Of a DNA stretch of 64,000 bases, positions 25,431 to 34,618 are shown piece after piece (position 1 is the first letter of the stretch; each line of letters begins with the position of its first letter). A program made the translations under genes and the position numbers. This stretch comes from Pseudomonas resinovorans NBRC 106553 (GTDB lineage Bacteria > Pseudomonadota > Gammaproteobacteria > Pseudomonadales > Pseudomonadaceae). The notes under the pieces were generated by a model. That model was not told the DNA's origin. It was given only the letters and a program-made list of their open reading frames with translations, and did no database searches. The DNA lies in NCBI RefSeq assembly GCF_000412695.1, contig NC_021499.1:1240001-1304000 (forward strand), in the 5' to 3' direction.

Positions 25431-26876
25431 TCAGAAGCGCCAGATGACGTCTACGAAGGCGCGGTGCATCAGTGAGTCGGTGCCGCTGCCGTAGGCATCG
25501 CCCGGCTTGAACACGCCGCCACGCAAACGCACCAGGGCCGAACGCTCGTCCAGGTGCTCGGCCATGGAGGCCGGCAGCAGGCCCTGCTTGAAGTAGCGGG
25601 TCACCACCAGGTCCATTTCCTGGCCGATGTCTTTCTCGCCGTCTTCCAGCGGCGCGATGATTCCGCTCTGGCCGACGTCCTGGTTGTCGTCCACGCGCCA
25701 GAAGCGGTGGTAGACCAGGCTCGCGTCGTAGTCCTCGCCCATCTGCCAGGAGGTGAAGGCGGTGGCGACCTGGAGGTTGCTCAGCTCGCCACGGAAGGCC
25801 TCGCCGAAGCGGTGCATGCGGGCTTCGGTGCCGGTGAAGTTGGAGCGGTTGCTCTCGAGGCCGGTCTGGCGGAACTGCTCGGAGCTGTCGTCATCGCCAC
25901 CGCCGCTGCCACGGGCGTAGGCGCCGCCGACTTTCCACTGGTCGTCGATGTTCCAGCGCAGGCCGAGGTCCAGGGCCCAGGCGTCGACATCGACGTTGCG
26001 CTTGCCGCTGGCGATGTTCTGGTCGCCCACGGTGGTCTGCGACAGCTCATCGACATCACCGGTCAGCCAGGTGGCCTGGGCCCAGTAGTTCAGCGGCTGG
26101 GTGGAGCGGCGGTCGAAGAAGCCACCGTCGGCTTCCAGGCCCAGCCAGGTGAGGTCGCCGGTGGTGCGCTTGGACAGTTCGTCGACTTCCTCGCCCACCT
26201 TGGGCAGGTCGCCGGTGTCGTGGCTGTGATGCAGCTTGGCGCCCACCCAGTGGCCGGGACGCCATTGGGTGGAGATGTCACCGAAGAAGTGCTGGCGGTC
26301 TTCGTCTTCCGGGGCCAGTTCGTCGATGTCCGTGCGGTAGTCGGAGAAGCGCTCGGCGACGCCGGCATGGGCGCGCAGCAGGGTGGTGTCGAAGCTCCAG
26401 CGCAGGGCTTCGATGTTGGTGTCCCACCAGGTGCCTTCGTCGCTGCGCACGCGCTGGCGACCGAAGCGCAGGTGCTCGCCGGGGTAGGCGGTGAGGCCGC
26501 CGTAGTCGACCCAGAATTCGCGCATGGCCAGGTAGCTCTTGTCCGGCTCGCGGCCGTTGTTGCCCTGGCTGGCGTCGGCTTCGATGTCGCTGGATTCCAG
26601 GGTATCGGTTTCGACGATGTCGGTGGCGGTGACCGCCTGGCCCATGGCGAAGGCGCTCCACTCGCCGCGCTCGCCATAGACCCAGGGGCGCAGGTCCAGA
26701 CCGATGCCGTTGACGTCGCCGCCATCGCGGGTGCCGAGGTCGCGGTCGTCTTCCGACTGCGCGGTGATCTTCACGTCCAGGCCGAAATTGCGGCCTTCGG
26801 GCTGGGCTGCGTGGGCGATGCCGACGGCCAGCAGGGACAGGCCGAGGCCTGCACGAATCCAGGGTTTGTTGCTCAT
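25431..26876 (-). CDS. algE: Outer-membrane alginate export porin AlgE
   Basis: AlgE is an 18-strand beta-barrel that exports alginate through the outer membrane. The 481-aa precursor has a Sec signal ending [10 protein letters not shown], alternating beta-barrel sequence, many basic and acidic residues in loops, and ends DVIWRF, the C-terminal aromatic required for barrel assembly. The start at 26876 follows AAAGGAA; the frame runs upstream through a palindromic repeat but this is not coding. AlgK docks at its periplasmic side. Confidence 0.96.
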   Translation of the reverse strand: MSNKPWIRAGLGLSLLAVGIAHAAQPEGRNFGLDVKITAQSEDDRDLGTRDGGDVNGIGLDLRPWVYGERGEWSAFAMGQAVTATDIVETDTLESSDIEADASQGNNGREPDKSYLAMREFWVDYGGLTAYPGEHLRFGRQRVRSDEGTWWDTNIEALRWSFDTTLLRAHAGVAERFSDYRTDIDELAPEDEDRQHFFGDISTQWRPGHWVGAKLHHSHDTGDLPKVGEEVDELSKRTTGDLTWLGLEADGGFFDRRSTQPLNYWAQATWLTGDVDELSQTTVGDQNIASGKRNVDVDAWALDLGLRWNIDDQWKVGGAYARGSGGGDDDSSEQFRQTGLESNRSNFTGTEARMHRFGEAFRGELSNLQVATAFTSWQMGEDYDASLVYHRFWRVDDNQDVGQSGIIAPLEDGEKDIGQEMDLVVTRYFKQGLLPASMAEHLDERSALVRLRGGVFKPGDAYGSGTDSLMHRAFVDVIWRF

Positions 26877-26914
26877 CGTGTTTCCTTTGTTCTCGGTCCG
26901 CTGGCTGCGTTTTT

Positions 26915-26996
26915 CGTAGGTTGCGGCTGAGCTGTGCGAAGCCCAACGCTTGCCGCACTCGGCTGTTGGGCTTCGCTGCGCTCTGCCCAACCTACG
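26915..26996. repeat. GTAGGTTG-CAACCTAC imperfect palindrome, copy B1, in the algK-algE gap
   Basis: An 82-bp imperfect palindrome has outer arms CGTAGGTTG and CAACCTACG and inner arms GCGAAGCCCAAC and GTTGGGCTTCGC. It fills most of the 134-bp algK-algE gap. Three other copies are at 33265, 50555 and 61611. Confidence 0.78.
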
Positions 26997-27010
26997 GAGG
27001 CCATGCGGAT

Positions 27011-28369
27011 TCATAGGCTGCTCATCTGGGCGTCCGGCGCGGTGCCGCGCGCGGCGCGTTCGTCGCGCAGCAGTTGTTCGGCACGGGCGCGTTCGGCCGT
27101 TGGCAGTTGCTGTTCAACCTGCTGCGCCAGCTCCAGGGCCTGCGGGGTGTTCTTGGGCAGGGCCAGCTGGCTGAAGACGTAGGCGTTGACCAGGTCGGGG
27201 CGGATGCCCTTGCCCTGGGCGTACATCTGGGCGAGGGCGAAGTCGGCGTTGACCTGGCCATTGCGGGCGGCGCTGAGCAGGTGCTCCAGGGCCTTGTCCG
27301 GGGCGATGTCGCCCAGGTAGCCGCGCAGGTAGAGCTGGCCCAGCAGGTAGTTGGCCGTGGGCTCGGTGGGCGCGGCCTTCTGCAGGTGTTCCTCGGCCTT
27401 CTTCGGGTCCAGGGGCACCAGCTTGCCTTCGTAGTAGAGGCGGCCCTGCAGCAGCTCGGCGCGGGGCAGGGAGGCGGCACGACCCTTCTCCAGGTAGCCC
27501 AGCATCTGTTCGGTATCGCCGAGGGCCGGGTAGTCGTAGAGCAGCTTGGCCAGGCTGACCCAGGCGGCGGGGTAGCTGGGCGCGACCGCTTCCAGCAGTT
27601 CCCGGGCCTTGCCTTCGTCGGGCGTGCCGATGTCGGCATCGGCCAGCACCTGGGACACCGCGTCCACCCGCTGGGCGGGGATGCGCCCGGCCTGGTAACC
27701 GGCCATCAACTGGTCCAGCAACTGTTGGCGGGCGTCGCCCTTGTCCTGCTTCTGGTAGACGGTGGTCAGCTCGACATAGCAGACGTCGGCCACGGCCAGG
27801 TTGCGGGTGCAGATCTCTTCGATCTCGCCCAGGTGCTGATCGTAGGTGCCCTGGGTGCGGTAGAAGAGGATCTGCGCCAGTTCGGCCTGGGTATGGCCTT
27901 CGGCGCGCCACTGCTTGATGCGTTCCGGCACGTTCACCGAGGGGAAGTCCTGCGGGTACTGCAGGTAGAGCATCACCAGCGGCAGCAGGCTGCTCTGTTC
28001 ACCCGCCTCGAAGGACTCCTCCAGCAATTGTGCGGTTTCGCGGCGTTCGGCCGGGTTCAGGTCGGCCTTGCGCGCCAGCAGCTTGCCGAGGCGCGCCTTG
28101 GCGCGGGGCGATTGGTCCATGGCCTGGCGGTAGGTCTGCTCGGCCTTCTGCAACTGCGCGGGATCGCCGCTGGCCACCTGCAGGTCGGCCAGGCCGACCG
28201 CGGCGTCGGCATAGCCGAGGTCGGCCAGTTCGCGGAAGTTCTGCTCGGCGGTGGTGTTGTCACCACGCTGCAGCGCCTCGCGGGCGAGGCGCTCATCGGG
28301 CAGGCCGGCGCAGCCCGCGAGGGCGACGGCGGCTGCCAGCAGCAGGACGGGGGTGGCGTGATGGACCAT
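27011..28369 (-). CDS. algK: Alginate export TPR lipoprotein AlgK
   Basis: AlgK is an outer-membrane lipoprotein with TPR/Sel1-like repeats that helps AlgE localise and scaffolds the complex. The 452-aa product has lipobox ALAGC (lipid Cys at about 20) followed by helical repeats such as [14 protein letters not shown] and [33 protein letters not shown] precedes the start. It lies 13 bp after alg44. Confidence 0.95.
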   Translation of the reverse strand: MVHHATPVLLLAAAVALAGCAGLPDERLAREALQRGDNTTAEQNFRELADLGYADAAVGLADLQVASGDPAQLQKAEQTYRQAMDQSPRAKARLGKLLARKADLNPAERRETAQLLEESFEAGEQSSLLPLVMLYLQYPQDFPSVNVPERIKQWRAEGHTQAELAQILFYRTQGTYDQHLGEIEEICTRNLAVADVCYVELTTVYQKQDKGDARQQLLDQLMAGYQAGRIPAQRVDAVSQVLADADIGTPDEGKARELLEAVAPSYPAAWVSLAKLLYDYPALGDTEQMLGYLEKGRAASLPRAELLQGRLYYEGKLVPLDPKKAEEHLQKAAPTEPTANYLLGQLYLRGYLGDIAPDKALEHLLSAARNGQVNADFALAQMYAQGKGIRPDLVNAYVFSQLALPKNTPQALELAQQVEQQLPTAERARAEQLLRDERAARGTAPDAQMSSL

Positions 28370-28382
28370 GGCTGCGCCCTCC

Positions 28383-29543
28383 TCAGAAGCCCGCGGCCAG
28401 TGCGCGATCGACGAACCAGTCGATGGACGGGCCGCGATCGATGCTCACGTCAACCGGCTGGCCGGCGAGGGTGCTGGGCAGCGGCTCGTCGGGCTGGATG
28501 GTGGCGCGGATGTCGGCGGACATGCTGCCGTCATGCAGGTTGCTGCTGAGGATCTTGCCGTGGCGTACCTGGTCTTCGCCGGCCACCTGGAAGGTGACGC
28601 GGGCGCCGGGACGGGCCTGGGCGATGTTGCGGAAGGGGAAGCGCGCCTGCACGGTGGCCAGGCTGTCCTGGGGCACCAGTTCGAAGATCACGTCGCCCTT
28701 GCTGGCGAACTGGCCGTCGGCCACCAGCTGGCGGGAAATCTTGCAGTTGCAGGGGCTGGTGAGGGTGCCTTTCATCTGCTTGCCGAAGAGCTCTTCGACG
28801 TTGCCCGGAGTGAGCTGGTCGTCGGTCAGGTGGCCCTTGAGCATTTCCAGCATGGTGGCGCTGAAGGAGGCGATGGGGGCGCCCTTGCTCACCGTGGCGT
28901 CGGGGCCGACCAGGCTCTGTACCGTGCCTTCGCGGGGCATGGTGACCTGCAGGGACGGCACCGCCACCATGGCCGAGTCGGCATGGGTGACGAAGTACAG
29001 GCCGTAGAGGGACTTGCCGATGTAGCCGAAGGCACCGACGCCGATGACGAAGATGCCGAGGCTGAAGCCCACGGCCTTGAGGCGGGCGAGGGCGCCCATG
29101 CCGCCACCGGCACCGCCTTTGCGCGGCTTGGTGAAGTTCTCGCGCTGCAGGGTGTTGAGCAGGTCGCCGGCGGTGACCAGCTCGCCCGAGAGGTGGGAGC
29201 TGATCAGGTAGCGCAGGGTGGCGATGTCGCGCGGATGCAGGTTGTGGAAGACGCAGCCGATGCGCTCGTTGCGGCTGTCGACGGCGCGCACCTGGAACTC
29301 CACGTCCAGGCCGAGGCTGAGGCCGTCGATCTGGAACATCAGGCGGCCCTTGTGATGGTCGCCGATCGCGGCGCCGGAGCGTCCGCCGGTGAAGGCGAAG
29401 CCGCCGGCGGAGACGTCCAGCAGCGACGCTTCGAAGCGCTCGCCTCGGGCGATATAGCGGACTTTGCCGGGGATCTTCACCCGCGCGTGCTGGCGCTGGG
29501 CTTCGGATTCATGCACCACATTGAGATTGACGGCTGTATTCAT
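28383..29543 (-). CDS. alg44: c-di-GMP-binding alginate co-polymerase Alg44
   Basis: Alg44 activates Alg8 when it binds cyclic di-GMP. The PilZ domain (about 14-122) has the full binding signature: R17-Q-H-A-R21 and D43-V-S45-A-G-G. A membrane segment follows at about 163-183 (VGFSLGIFVIGVGAFGYIG) and then a periplasmic HlyD/MFP-like region (about 190-386). The start MNTAVNLNVV at 29543 is preferred because it places the Arg residues where they are in P. aeruginosa; an upstream Met overlaps the alg8 stop. 386 aa. Confidence 0.95.
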   Translation of the reverse strand: MNTAVNLNVVHESEAQRQHARVKIPGKVRYIARGERFEASLLDVSAGGFAFTGGRSGAAIGDHHKGRLMFQIDGLSLGLDVEFQVRAVDSRNERIGCVFHNLHPRDIATLRYLISSHLSGELVTAGDLLNTLQRENFTKPRKGGAGGGMGALARLKAVGFSLGIFVIGVGAFGYIGKSLYGLYFVTHADSAMVAVPSLQVTMPREGTVQSLVGPDATVSKGAPIASFSATMLEMLKGHLTDDQLTPGNVEELFGKQMKGTLTSPCNCKISRQLVADGQFASKGDVIFELVPQDSLATVQARFPFRNIAQARPGARVTFQVAGEDQVRHGKILSSNLHDGSMSADIRATIQPDEPLPSTLAGQPVDVSIDRGPSIDWFVDRALAAGF

Positions 29544-29572
29544 GGCTTCGATTCCTGTCGGGTTCCTTGTGC

Positions 29573-31054
29573 TCACACGATCGCCAGCAGCGTTGCGATG
29601 AACACGCTGGTTGCGGAGAAGGTCATGGCGCGTGAGGACCAGGTGTTGAACCAGCGCGAGAAGCTGGCGAGGTCACGGTTGAGCTTGGTGTTCTGGCGGG
29701 TCCAGGACTGCTGGTCGAGGCGGAAGAAGACGTAGATCTTCACCAGGGCCCCGACGATCTGGTTGTAATAGAGGATCAGCGGGTAGGCCGGCCCGATCCG
29801 GTGGCCGGTAATGCTCAGCAGCAGCGTCAGGACCAGGCGGGTGAGGCCTATCCACAACAGGTACACCAGCAGGTAGGCGATGCTGTACTTCAGGCTGGCG
29901 ATGATGGCCACGGCCAGGCCCAGCAGGCAGGTCCACATGGAGGCGCGCTGGTCGGCCAGCACCACGGTGGTGAACCAGCCGAGACGGCGCGGACCCAGCG
30001 CCAGGGCGCGGGAGTTCTGCCGCAGGTTGTTGCCGTACCAGCGGAACATCAGCTTGCGGCTGGCCTTGACGAAGCTCTTCTCCGGCGGGTGCTCGACCGT
30101 GTTGATCGCCGCATCCGGCACGTAGAAGGTGTCGTAGCCCAGGCGCATCAGGCTGTACCAGCTGGACTTGTCGTCACCGGTGAGGAACTGGAAGCGGCCC
30201 AGGCGCCAGTGGTCCAGGTGGTCGCTTTCGACGTCGGTGATGAAGTCCGGGTCGGTCACGACGCTGGCGCGGAACACCGACATGCGACCGGTCATGGTCA
30301 GCACGCGCTTGGACAGGGCCATCGAGCACATGTTGAGGTGGCGCTGGGCGAAGCGCAGCTTGTGCCACTCGCTCATGATGTAGCTGCCACGTACTTCGCA
30401 GAACTCGTTGGTGGTCAGGCCGCCGACATTGGGGAAGAGCTTGAACCAGGGCACGGTCTTCTTCACCACGCCTTCGGCCAGCACCGTGTCGCCGTCGATC
30501 ACCGCCACTACGGCGTTGGCATCGGGCAACTGCCGGGAGATGGCGCGGAAGCCATAGGCCAGGCCGTCGCGCTTGCCGGTGCCGGGAATGCGCACGAAGT
30601 CCAGCTTGACCCGCGCGGGCGGCGCCATGCGGGACCAGAGGTTCTTCACCAGCAGTTCATCGGACAGCTCGACGATGGAGCAGACCACGGTGGTGGGGTA
30701 GCCGCAGTTGATGGCTTCCTGGATCACCGAGCGGTAGACCATGGCGGTGGTCAGTGCCTCGATGCGGAAGCTGGTCACCAGCAGGTACACGTGGGACGGA
30801 TCGGCCGCATCGCCGAGCTTGGCCACGCGCCGCTTGTACCAGGGGTAGATGACGTAGAGGAACAGCGTGCCGCGCACGAAGTGCAGGGCACCCATGGAGT
30901 AGCGCCAGATACCCACGGCCCCGATCAACAGCAGGAAATGCTTGGAATCGGGGTCGAACACCGACTTGGGCAAAGCCAGTGCCAGCAGCATCAGCGCGAT
31001 GAGGTAGAACAGCCAGCCCGATGCTTCGAGCAGACCATGCTTGATCTTGTCCAT
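29573..31054 (-). CDS. alg8: Alginate polymerase Alg8 (GT2)
   Basis: Alg8 is the inner-membrane glycosyltransferase that polymerises GDP-mannuronate. The 493-aa protein has N-terminal membrane segments (about 12-30 and 38-57), a GT2 domain with VIDGDTVL (UDP/GDP-metal site) and [11 protein letters not shown], and C-terminal membrane segments. It lies 256 bp after algD, a gap filled by an inserted repeat, and has only a weak ribosome site. Alg44 is its c-di-GMP-binding partner. Confidence 0.96.
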   Translation of the reverse strand: MDKIKHGLLEASGWLFYLIALMLLALALPKSVFDPDSKHFLLLIGAVGIWRYSMGALHFVRGTLFLYVIYPWYKRRVAKLGDAADPSHVYLLVTSFRIEALTTAMVYRSVIQEAINCGYPTTVVCSIVELSDELLVKNLWSRMAPPARVKLDFVRIPGTGKRDGLAYGFRAISRQLPDANAVVAVIDGDTVLAEGVVKKTVPWFKLFPNVGGLTTNEFCEVRGSYIMSEWHKLRFAQRHLNMCSMALSKRVLTMTGRMSVFRASVVTDPDFITDVESDHLDHWRLGRFQFLTGDDKSSWYSLMRLGYDTFYVPDAAINTVEHPPEKSFVKASRKLMFRWYGNNLRQNSRALALGPRRLGWFTTVVLADQRASMWTCLLGLAVAIIASLKYSIAYLLVYLLWIGLTRLVLTLLLSITGHRIGPAYPLILYYNQIVGALVKIYVFFRLDQQSWTRQNTKLNRDLASFSRWFNTWSSRAMTFSATSVFIATLLAIV

Positions 31055-31081
31055 AGAGTCGTCCCGGGCTCGTTGGCGATG

Positions 31082-31103
31082 CCCCCTCCCGTGCGGGAGG
31101 GGG
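31082..31103. repeat. GGGAGGGGG palindrome, variant copy A4
   Basis: CCCCCTCCCGTGCGGGAGGG plus GG is a shortened relative of the CCCTCTCCC family, 27 bp upstream of alg8 and beside the 196-bp element. Confidence 0.55.
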
Positions 31104-31114
31104 CGGTGCGCTTG

Positions 31115-31310
31115 GAACCTGTTTACGATCTCGCGAGCTAGAGAAGAACAAGGCGAAAATGGCTGAGGAAGCGGAGTTTACGAGCTGTAAATGAGCATTA
31201 CTCACTTCGTTCGCCCTCCGGGCCGTGCTGAAGCACGTTAGCCGCAAGCGGCATTCCGAAGCCATTTTCAACGCAGTTATTCCGACGCGCAGCAGATCGT
31301 AAGCAGGTTC
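31115..31310. mobile_element. MITE-like element between algD and alg8
   Basis: A 196-bp segment is bounded by 17-bp inverted repeats with one mismatch (GAACCTGTTTACGATCT at the left, AGATCGTAAGCAGGTTC at the right). Its right end touches the algD stop codon. It contains GCGGAGTTTACGAGCTGTAA followed by ATGAGCAT, almost identical to the reverse complement of the core in the 17564-17704 element, though the termini differ. No ORF of note is inside. Confidence 0.65.
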
Positions 31311-32621
31311 TTACCAGCAGATCCCCTCGGCGTTGCCGTGGGTGGCCTTGGGCATGAAGCCCACCAGGTCGATCACCTGCTTGCCGGCCGGTGCCTTCTG
31401 GGCCAGCGGGGCGAACAGCTCGTCGCGGTTGCCGAGGACGATGATGTCGGCCTTGTCGATCACCGCGTCGAAGTTGCTGTCGAGCAACGAGGAGACGTGG
31501 GGGATCTTCGACTCGATGTAGTCCTTGTTGGCACCGTGGACGCGGGCGTACTCGACGTTGCGGTCGAAGATGCTGAGGTCGAAGCCCTTGCCGATGAGCA
31601 TCTCGGCCAGTTCCACCAGGGGACTTTCCCGCAGGTCGTCGGTACCGGCCTTGAAGGACAGGCCGAGCAGGGCGACCTTGCGCTTGTCGTGACCGGCGAT
31701 GATGTCGAAGGCCTTCTGCACCTGGCCGGCGTTGCTGCGCATCAGCGAGCCGATCAGGGGCGATTCCACGTCCAGGGAAGTGGCGCGGTAGTTCAGTGCG
31801 CGCACGTCCTTGGGCAGGCAGGAGCCGCCGAAGGCGAAGCCCGGGCGCATGTAGTACTTGGACAGGTTGAGCTTGTGGTCCTGGCAGACCACGTCCATCA
31901 CCTCGCGACCATCGACGCCGACCGCCTTGGCGATGTTGCCGATCTCGTTGGCGAAGGTGACCTTGGCGGCGTGCCAGACGTTGCAGGTGTACTTGATCAT
32001 CTCGGCCACTTCGATGGGCTTGCGGATGACCGGCGCGTCCAGTTCTCGGTACAGGGTTTCCAGCAGGTCGCCGGAGGCGCTGTCCAGTTCGCCGATGACG
32101 GTCATGGGCGGGAAGTCGTAGTCCTTGATCGCGGTGCTCTCGCGGAGGAACTCGGGGTTGACCGCCACGCCGAAGTCCACGCCGGCCTTCTTGCCGGAGC
32201 AGTCTTCGATGATCGGGATCACCACGTCTTTCACTGTGCCCGGCAGTACGGTGCTGCGCACCACCACCGTGTGGCGCTCGGCCTTGTCGCGCAGGGCGAA
32301 GCCGATCTCGCGGCAGACGCCTTCGATGTAATCCAGCGACAGGTCGCCGTTCTTCTTGCTCGGGGTGCCGACACAGATGAAGGACACCTGGGTTTCCAGC
32401 ACGGCACCGGCGACATCGGTAGTGCCACGCAGGCGGCCAGTCTTGACGCCCTGTTGCAGAAGTTCTTCCAGGCCCGGTTCGACAATTGGCGATTTGCCAT
32501 TGTTGATCAGGTCTATCTTGGTCTGAGAAACGTCGACGCCGACAACTTCATGACCACGAGCAGAGAGGCAGCCGGCGCACACTGCACCAACATAGCCCAA
32601 ACCGAAGATGCTGATTCGCAT
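31311..32621 (-). CDS. algD: GDP-mannose 6-dehydrogenase
   Basis: AlgD oxidises GDP-mannose to GDP-mannuronate in two NAD-dependent steps, the committed step of alginate synthesis. At 436 aa it has exactly the P. aeruginosa length. The N-terminal Rossmann motif is GLGYVGAVCAG (residues 7-17), and the catalytic Cys lies in FGGSCLPKDVRAL near residue 268. MRISIF at 32621 is the start; an extra MNT upstream is unlikely. It is the first gene of the operon, with a leader of about 450 nt from the predicted AlgU promoter. Confidence 0.97.
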   Translation of the reverse strand: MRISIFGLGYVGAVCAGCLSARGHEVVGVDVSQTKIDLINNGKSPIVEPGLEELLQQGVKTGRLRGTTDVAGAVLETQVSFICVGTPSKKNGDLSLDYIEGVCREIGFALRDKAERHTVVVRSTVLPGTVKDVVIPIIEDCSGKKAGVDFGVAVNPEFLRESTAIKDYDFPPMTVIGELDSASGDLLETLYRELDAPVIRKPIEVAEMIKYTCNVWHAAKVTFANEIGNIAKAVGVDGREVMDVVCQDHKLNLSKYYMRPGFAFGGSCLPKDVRALNYRATSLDVESPLIGSLMRSNAGQVQKAFDIIAGHDKRKVALLGLSFKAGTDDLRESPLVELAEMLIGKGFDLSIFDRNVEYARVHGANKDYIESKIPHVSSLLDSNFDAVIDKADIIVLGNRDELFAPLAQKAPAGKQVIDLVGFMPKATHGNAEGICW

Positions 32622-32808
32622 CGTATTCACCTCGTCCTTTCAGCACGCTGTTTAATATGTGACGGTAGTGTCACTTCCATTTGCACTGTTATGTGGCATA
32701 AGCAACTTTGCAGTGCACAGGCATGATTAATACCGGACGCCAAAGTTAGGGCGCCTGAACTGGGCATGTCGTATCGCTTGCCCGGGTAGAGTCCTGAGCT
32801 GATCGCCG

Positions 32809-32922
32809 CTAGGGCTCTGGCTCGTTGGTTTTGTCCAGTAGGTCGAGTTTGTTGCGCGTCTCCTTAATCAGTTCATTTGGCTTTCGCCAGACAAAAACTA
32901 CCCCTCGGCGGCGAGCCGATAG
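32809..32922 (-). other. Short open frame without start codon in the algD leader
   Basis: Between a TAA (32923-32925) and a TAG (32809-32811) there are 37 open codons on the algD strand, with a protein-like composition rich in Lys, Glu and Asn (for example RKPNELIKETRNKLDLLDK). There is no ATG or GTG and no ribosome site. It may be a gene relic or chance. Confidence 0.3.
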
Positions 32923-33012
32923 TTAGCAGGCAGTTTTAAAGGCGCACCGAAAAAGTGGTGCAAAGAATTAAGTCACGGGTGGTATGAGTGTCGGTCTTTT
33001 CGGATAGTTCCT

Positions 33013-33022
33013 ACCGTTCGTC
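33013..33022 (+). promoter_or_regulatory. AlgR-type binding box in the algD leader
   Basis: ACCGTTCGTC matches the known AlgR recognition core exactly. It sits about 55 bp downstream of the predicted algD start point rather than far upstream as the best P. aeruginosa sites do. A weaker match, GCGGTTCGTC, lies at 33425-33434, about 350 bp upstream. Confidence 0.55.
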
Positions 33023-33080
33023 CCTGAATTTTACTATTGCAGTTTTATTGCTGCGCAGCGCGTGGCTGTCGGTGGCATTC

Positions 33081-33108
33081 TCAGAGTTGGTCTGCTCTGG
33101 AAAAGTTC
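33081..33108 (-). promoter_or_regulatory. AlgU (sigma-22/RpoE-like) promoter of algD
   Basis: Read on the minus strand the sequence is GAACTT, a 17-bp spacer, then TCTGA, a full match to the AlgU consensus known for algD and other envelope-stress promoters. The predicted start is near 33074, giving a leader of about 450 nt, similar in kind to the long algD leader of P. aeruginosa. Confidence 0.85.
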
Positions 33109-33152
33109 CTGGCAATGCAAATTGCAAGTTTTCGGTGGTTGCATTTTGCAAC

Positions 33153-33186
33153 TTGGCCACTATCGGGAAGCAAGTTGGCCAGTATC
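33153..33186. promoter_or_regulatory. 22-bp-spaced direct repeats upstream of the algD promoter
   Basis: TTGGCCACTATC (33153-33164) and TTGGCCAGTATC (33175-33186) differ at one base and are 22 bp apart, two helical turns, centred about 95 bp upstream of the predicted start. This is the geometry of a tandem activator site. The protein is unknown. Confidence 0.5.
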
Positions 33187-33239
33187 AAATGGAAGTTTGT
33201 AGCGGCCAGATGATCTTGAAGTGATATTGAACTTGCGGT

Positions 33240-33254
33240 GGCCATTGAATGGCC
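33240..33254. promoter_or_regulatory. Perfect dyad upstream of algD
   Basis: GGCCATT-G-AATGGCC is a 15-bp perfect inverted repeat about 170 bp upstream of the predicted start. From memory, GGCCATT resembles the core of the AmrZ site upstream of P. aeruginosa algD; that match needs checking. Confidence 0.4.
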
Positions 33255-33264
33255 GGCGCGGGTT

Positions 33265-33357
33265 CGTAGGTTGGTGCAGAGCGTAGCGAAGCCCAACGAT
33301 CCGTGGCCCGGGTTGAGCGCCGTCGTTGGGCCGCGCTGCGCTTGGCCACAACCTACG
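33265..33357. repeat. GTAGGTTG-CAACCTAC imperfect palindrome, copy B2
   Basis: A 93-bp copy of the palindrome family lies between the yaaA terminator and the algD promoter, with GCGAAGCCCAACGATCCGTG in the left arm and a diverged right arm GTTGGGCCGCGCTGCGC. Confidence 0.75.
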
Positions 33358-33380
33358 GGGGAGAGGGAAGGGGGAGGCAC

Positions 33381-33410
33381 AAACGAAAACCCCGCCGGGC
33401 GGCGGGGTTT
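33381..33410 (-). terminator. Rho-independent terminator of yaaA
   Basis: On the minus strand AAACCCCGCC and GGCGGGGTTT form a 10-bp stem with a 4-nt loop, followed by a T-rich tail (TTTTCGTTT). It lies just after the yaaA stop and insulates algD from yaaA transcription. Confidence 0.85.
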
Positions 33411-33416
33411 GTGGGG

Positions 33417-34196
33417 TCACTCCTGCGGTTCGTCCCGCAGGAATACCAGGCTGTCGGGCTTGGAGTGTTCCACCGAGTAGCGGTAGCCCTGGTAGTTGAA
33501 GTCCTTGAGGCCGGCCGGGTCGGTCAGGCGCTCCTTGATCACGTAGCGGGCCATCAGGCCACGGGCCTTCTTGGCGTAGAAGCTGATGATCTTGTACTGG
33601 CCGTTCTTCAGGTCCTTGAACTCGGTATCGATGATGCGGGCGTTCAGGGCCTTGCGCTTGACCGCGCTGAAGTATTCGTTGGAGGCGAGGTTGAGCAGGA
33701 TGTCGTCGCCCTGGGCCGCCAGGGCCTCGTTCAGCCAGCCGCTGATGCGCTCGCCCCAGAAGGCGTAGAGGTCCTTGCCGCGCGCGTTGGCCAGCCTGGT
33801 GCCCATTTCCAGGCGGTAGGGTTGCATCAGGTCCAGCGGGCGCAGCAGGCCGTAGAGGCCGGAGAGCATGCGCAGGTGGGCTTGCGCGAAGTCGAAGTCG
33901 GCGTCATTGAAGTCTTCGGCGTTGAGGCCGGTGTAGACGTCGCCCTTGAAGGCCAGCAGGGCCTGCTTGGCGTTGTCCGGGGTGAAGTCTGGGTGCCAGC
34001 TGCCGAAACGCGCGACATTCAGGCCGGCGAGCTTGTCGGACAGGTGCATCAGCTCGGCGATCTGCGCGGGGCTGAATCCACGCAGTTGCTGGATCAGCTC
34101 CTGGGAATGGTCGAGGAACTCCGGCTGGGTATGGCGCGGGGTGACCGGCGGGGTCTCGTAGTCCAGGGTCTTGGCGGGGGAAATCACCAACAGCAT
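33417..34196 (-). CDS. yaaA: Peroxide stress protein YaaA
   Basis: YaaA lowers free intracellular iron during hydrogen peroxide stress in E. coli. The 259-aa protein opens [17 protein letters not shown] and contains [26 protein letters not shown] and the C-terminal [15 protein letters not shown], all family hallmarks. It is on the algD strand but ends with its own terminator, so it is probably a separate unit. Confidence 0.95.
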   Translation of the reverse strand: MLLVISPAKTLDYETPPVTPRHTQPEFLDHSQELIQQLRGFSPAQIAELMHLSDKLAGLNVARFGSWHPDFTPDNAKQALLAFKGDVYTGLNAEDFNDADFDFAQAHLRMLSGLYGLLRPLDLMQPYRLEMGTRLANARGKDLYAFWGERISGWLNEALAAQGDDILLNLASNEYFSAVKRKALNARIIDTEFKDLKNGQYKIISFYAKKARGLMARYVIKERLTDPAGLKDFNYQGYRYSVEHSKPDSLVFLRDEPQE

Positions 34197-34618
34197 CGAA
34201 TCGTCTCCTTCGGGAATGGGGCGATTCTAGGGATTTGCTGCCGAAGGCTCCAGCTATCCCGCCGATAGGCAGTTTCAACCCGACCGTGGGAACGGGGTGC
34301 TGGGGGGAGGGGGAAATTCGGTGAAAAGCGGGGGAGGGGACTTTCGACTTTAACGGTCTGTTTCCTACGCGCCAAGGGGTTTTTGTCGTGCTGAAAAAAA
34401 AGTTCGTACAGGCAAAAAAGTTCTTTTTTCTGTCATCCGGAATGGAGTATTAAAAAACCAGACCGCCGAACCCTGCAGACAGGTGGCGGCCAATGGCCCC
34501 CACCTTGTTGGCAGCTTTCCCCGCCTGGCATGACCCGGAACGGGGAGGTCGGCGGTTCTCCGCGGCGGAGAGCCTCCCTGGCATTCCGTCGCCTGGCCCT
34601 ATAAGAAGGTGACCGAGT
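34197..34618. other. Intergenic region between yaaA and the PhoH-like gene
   Basis: No gene is seen. An AT-rich patch holds two direct copies of AAAAAAGTTC (34396-34405 and 34414-34423), the second running into TTTTTT so that A and T runs can pair. This divergent region should hold both promoters but no clear -35/-10 pair was identified. Confidence 0.5.

Noticed and set aside
26877..27014. A 46-residue N-terminal extension of AlgE
   Set aside because: The extension is the translated palindromic repeat B1; the signal peptide begins at 26876 after a ribosome site.
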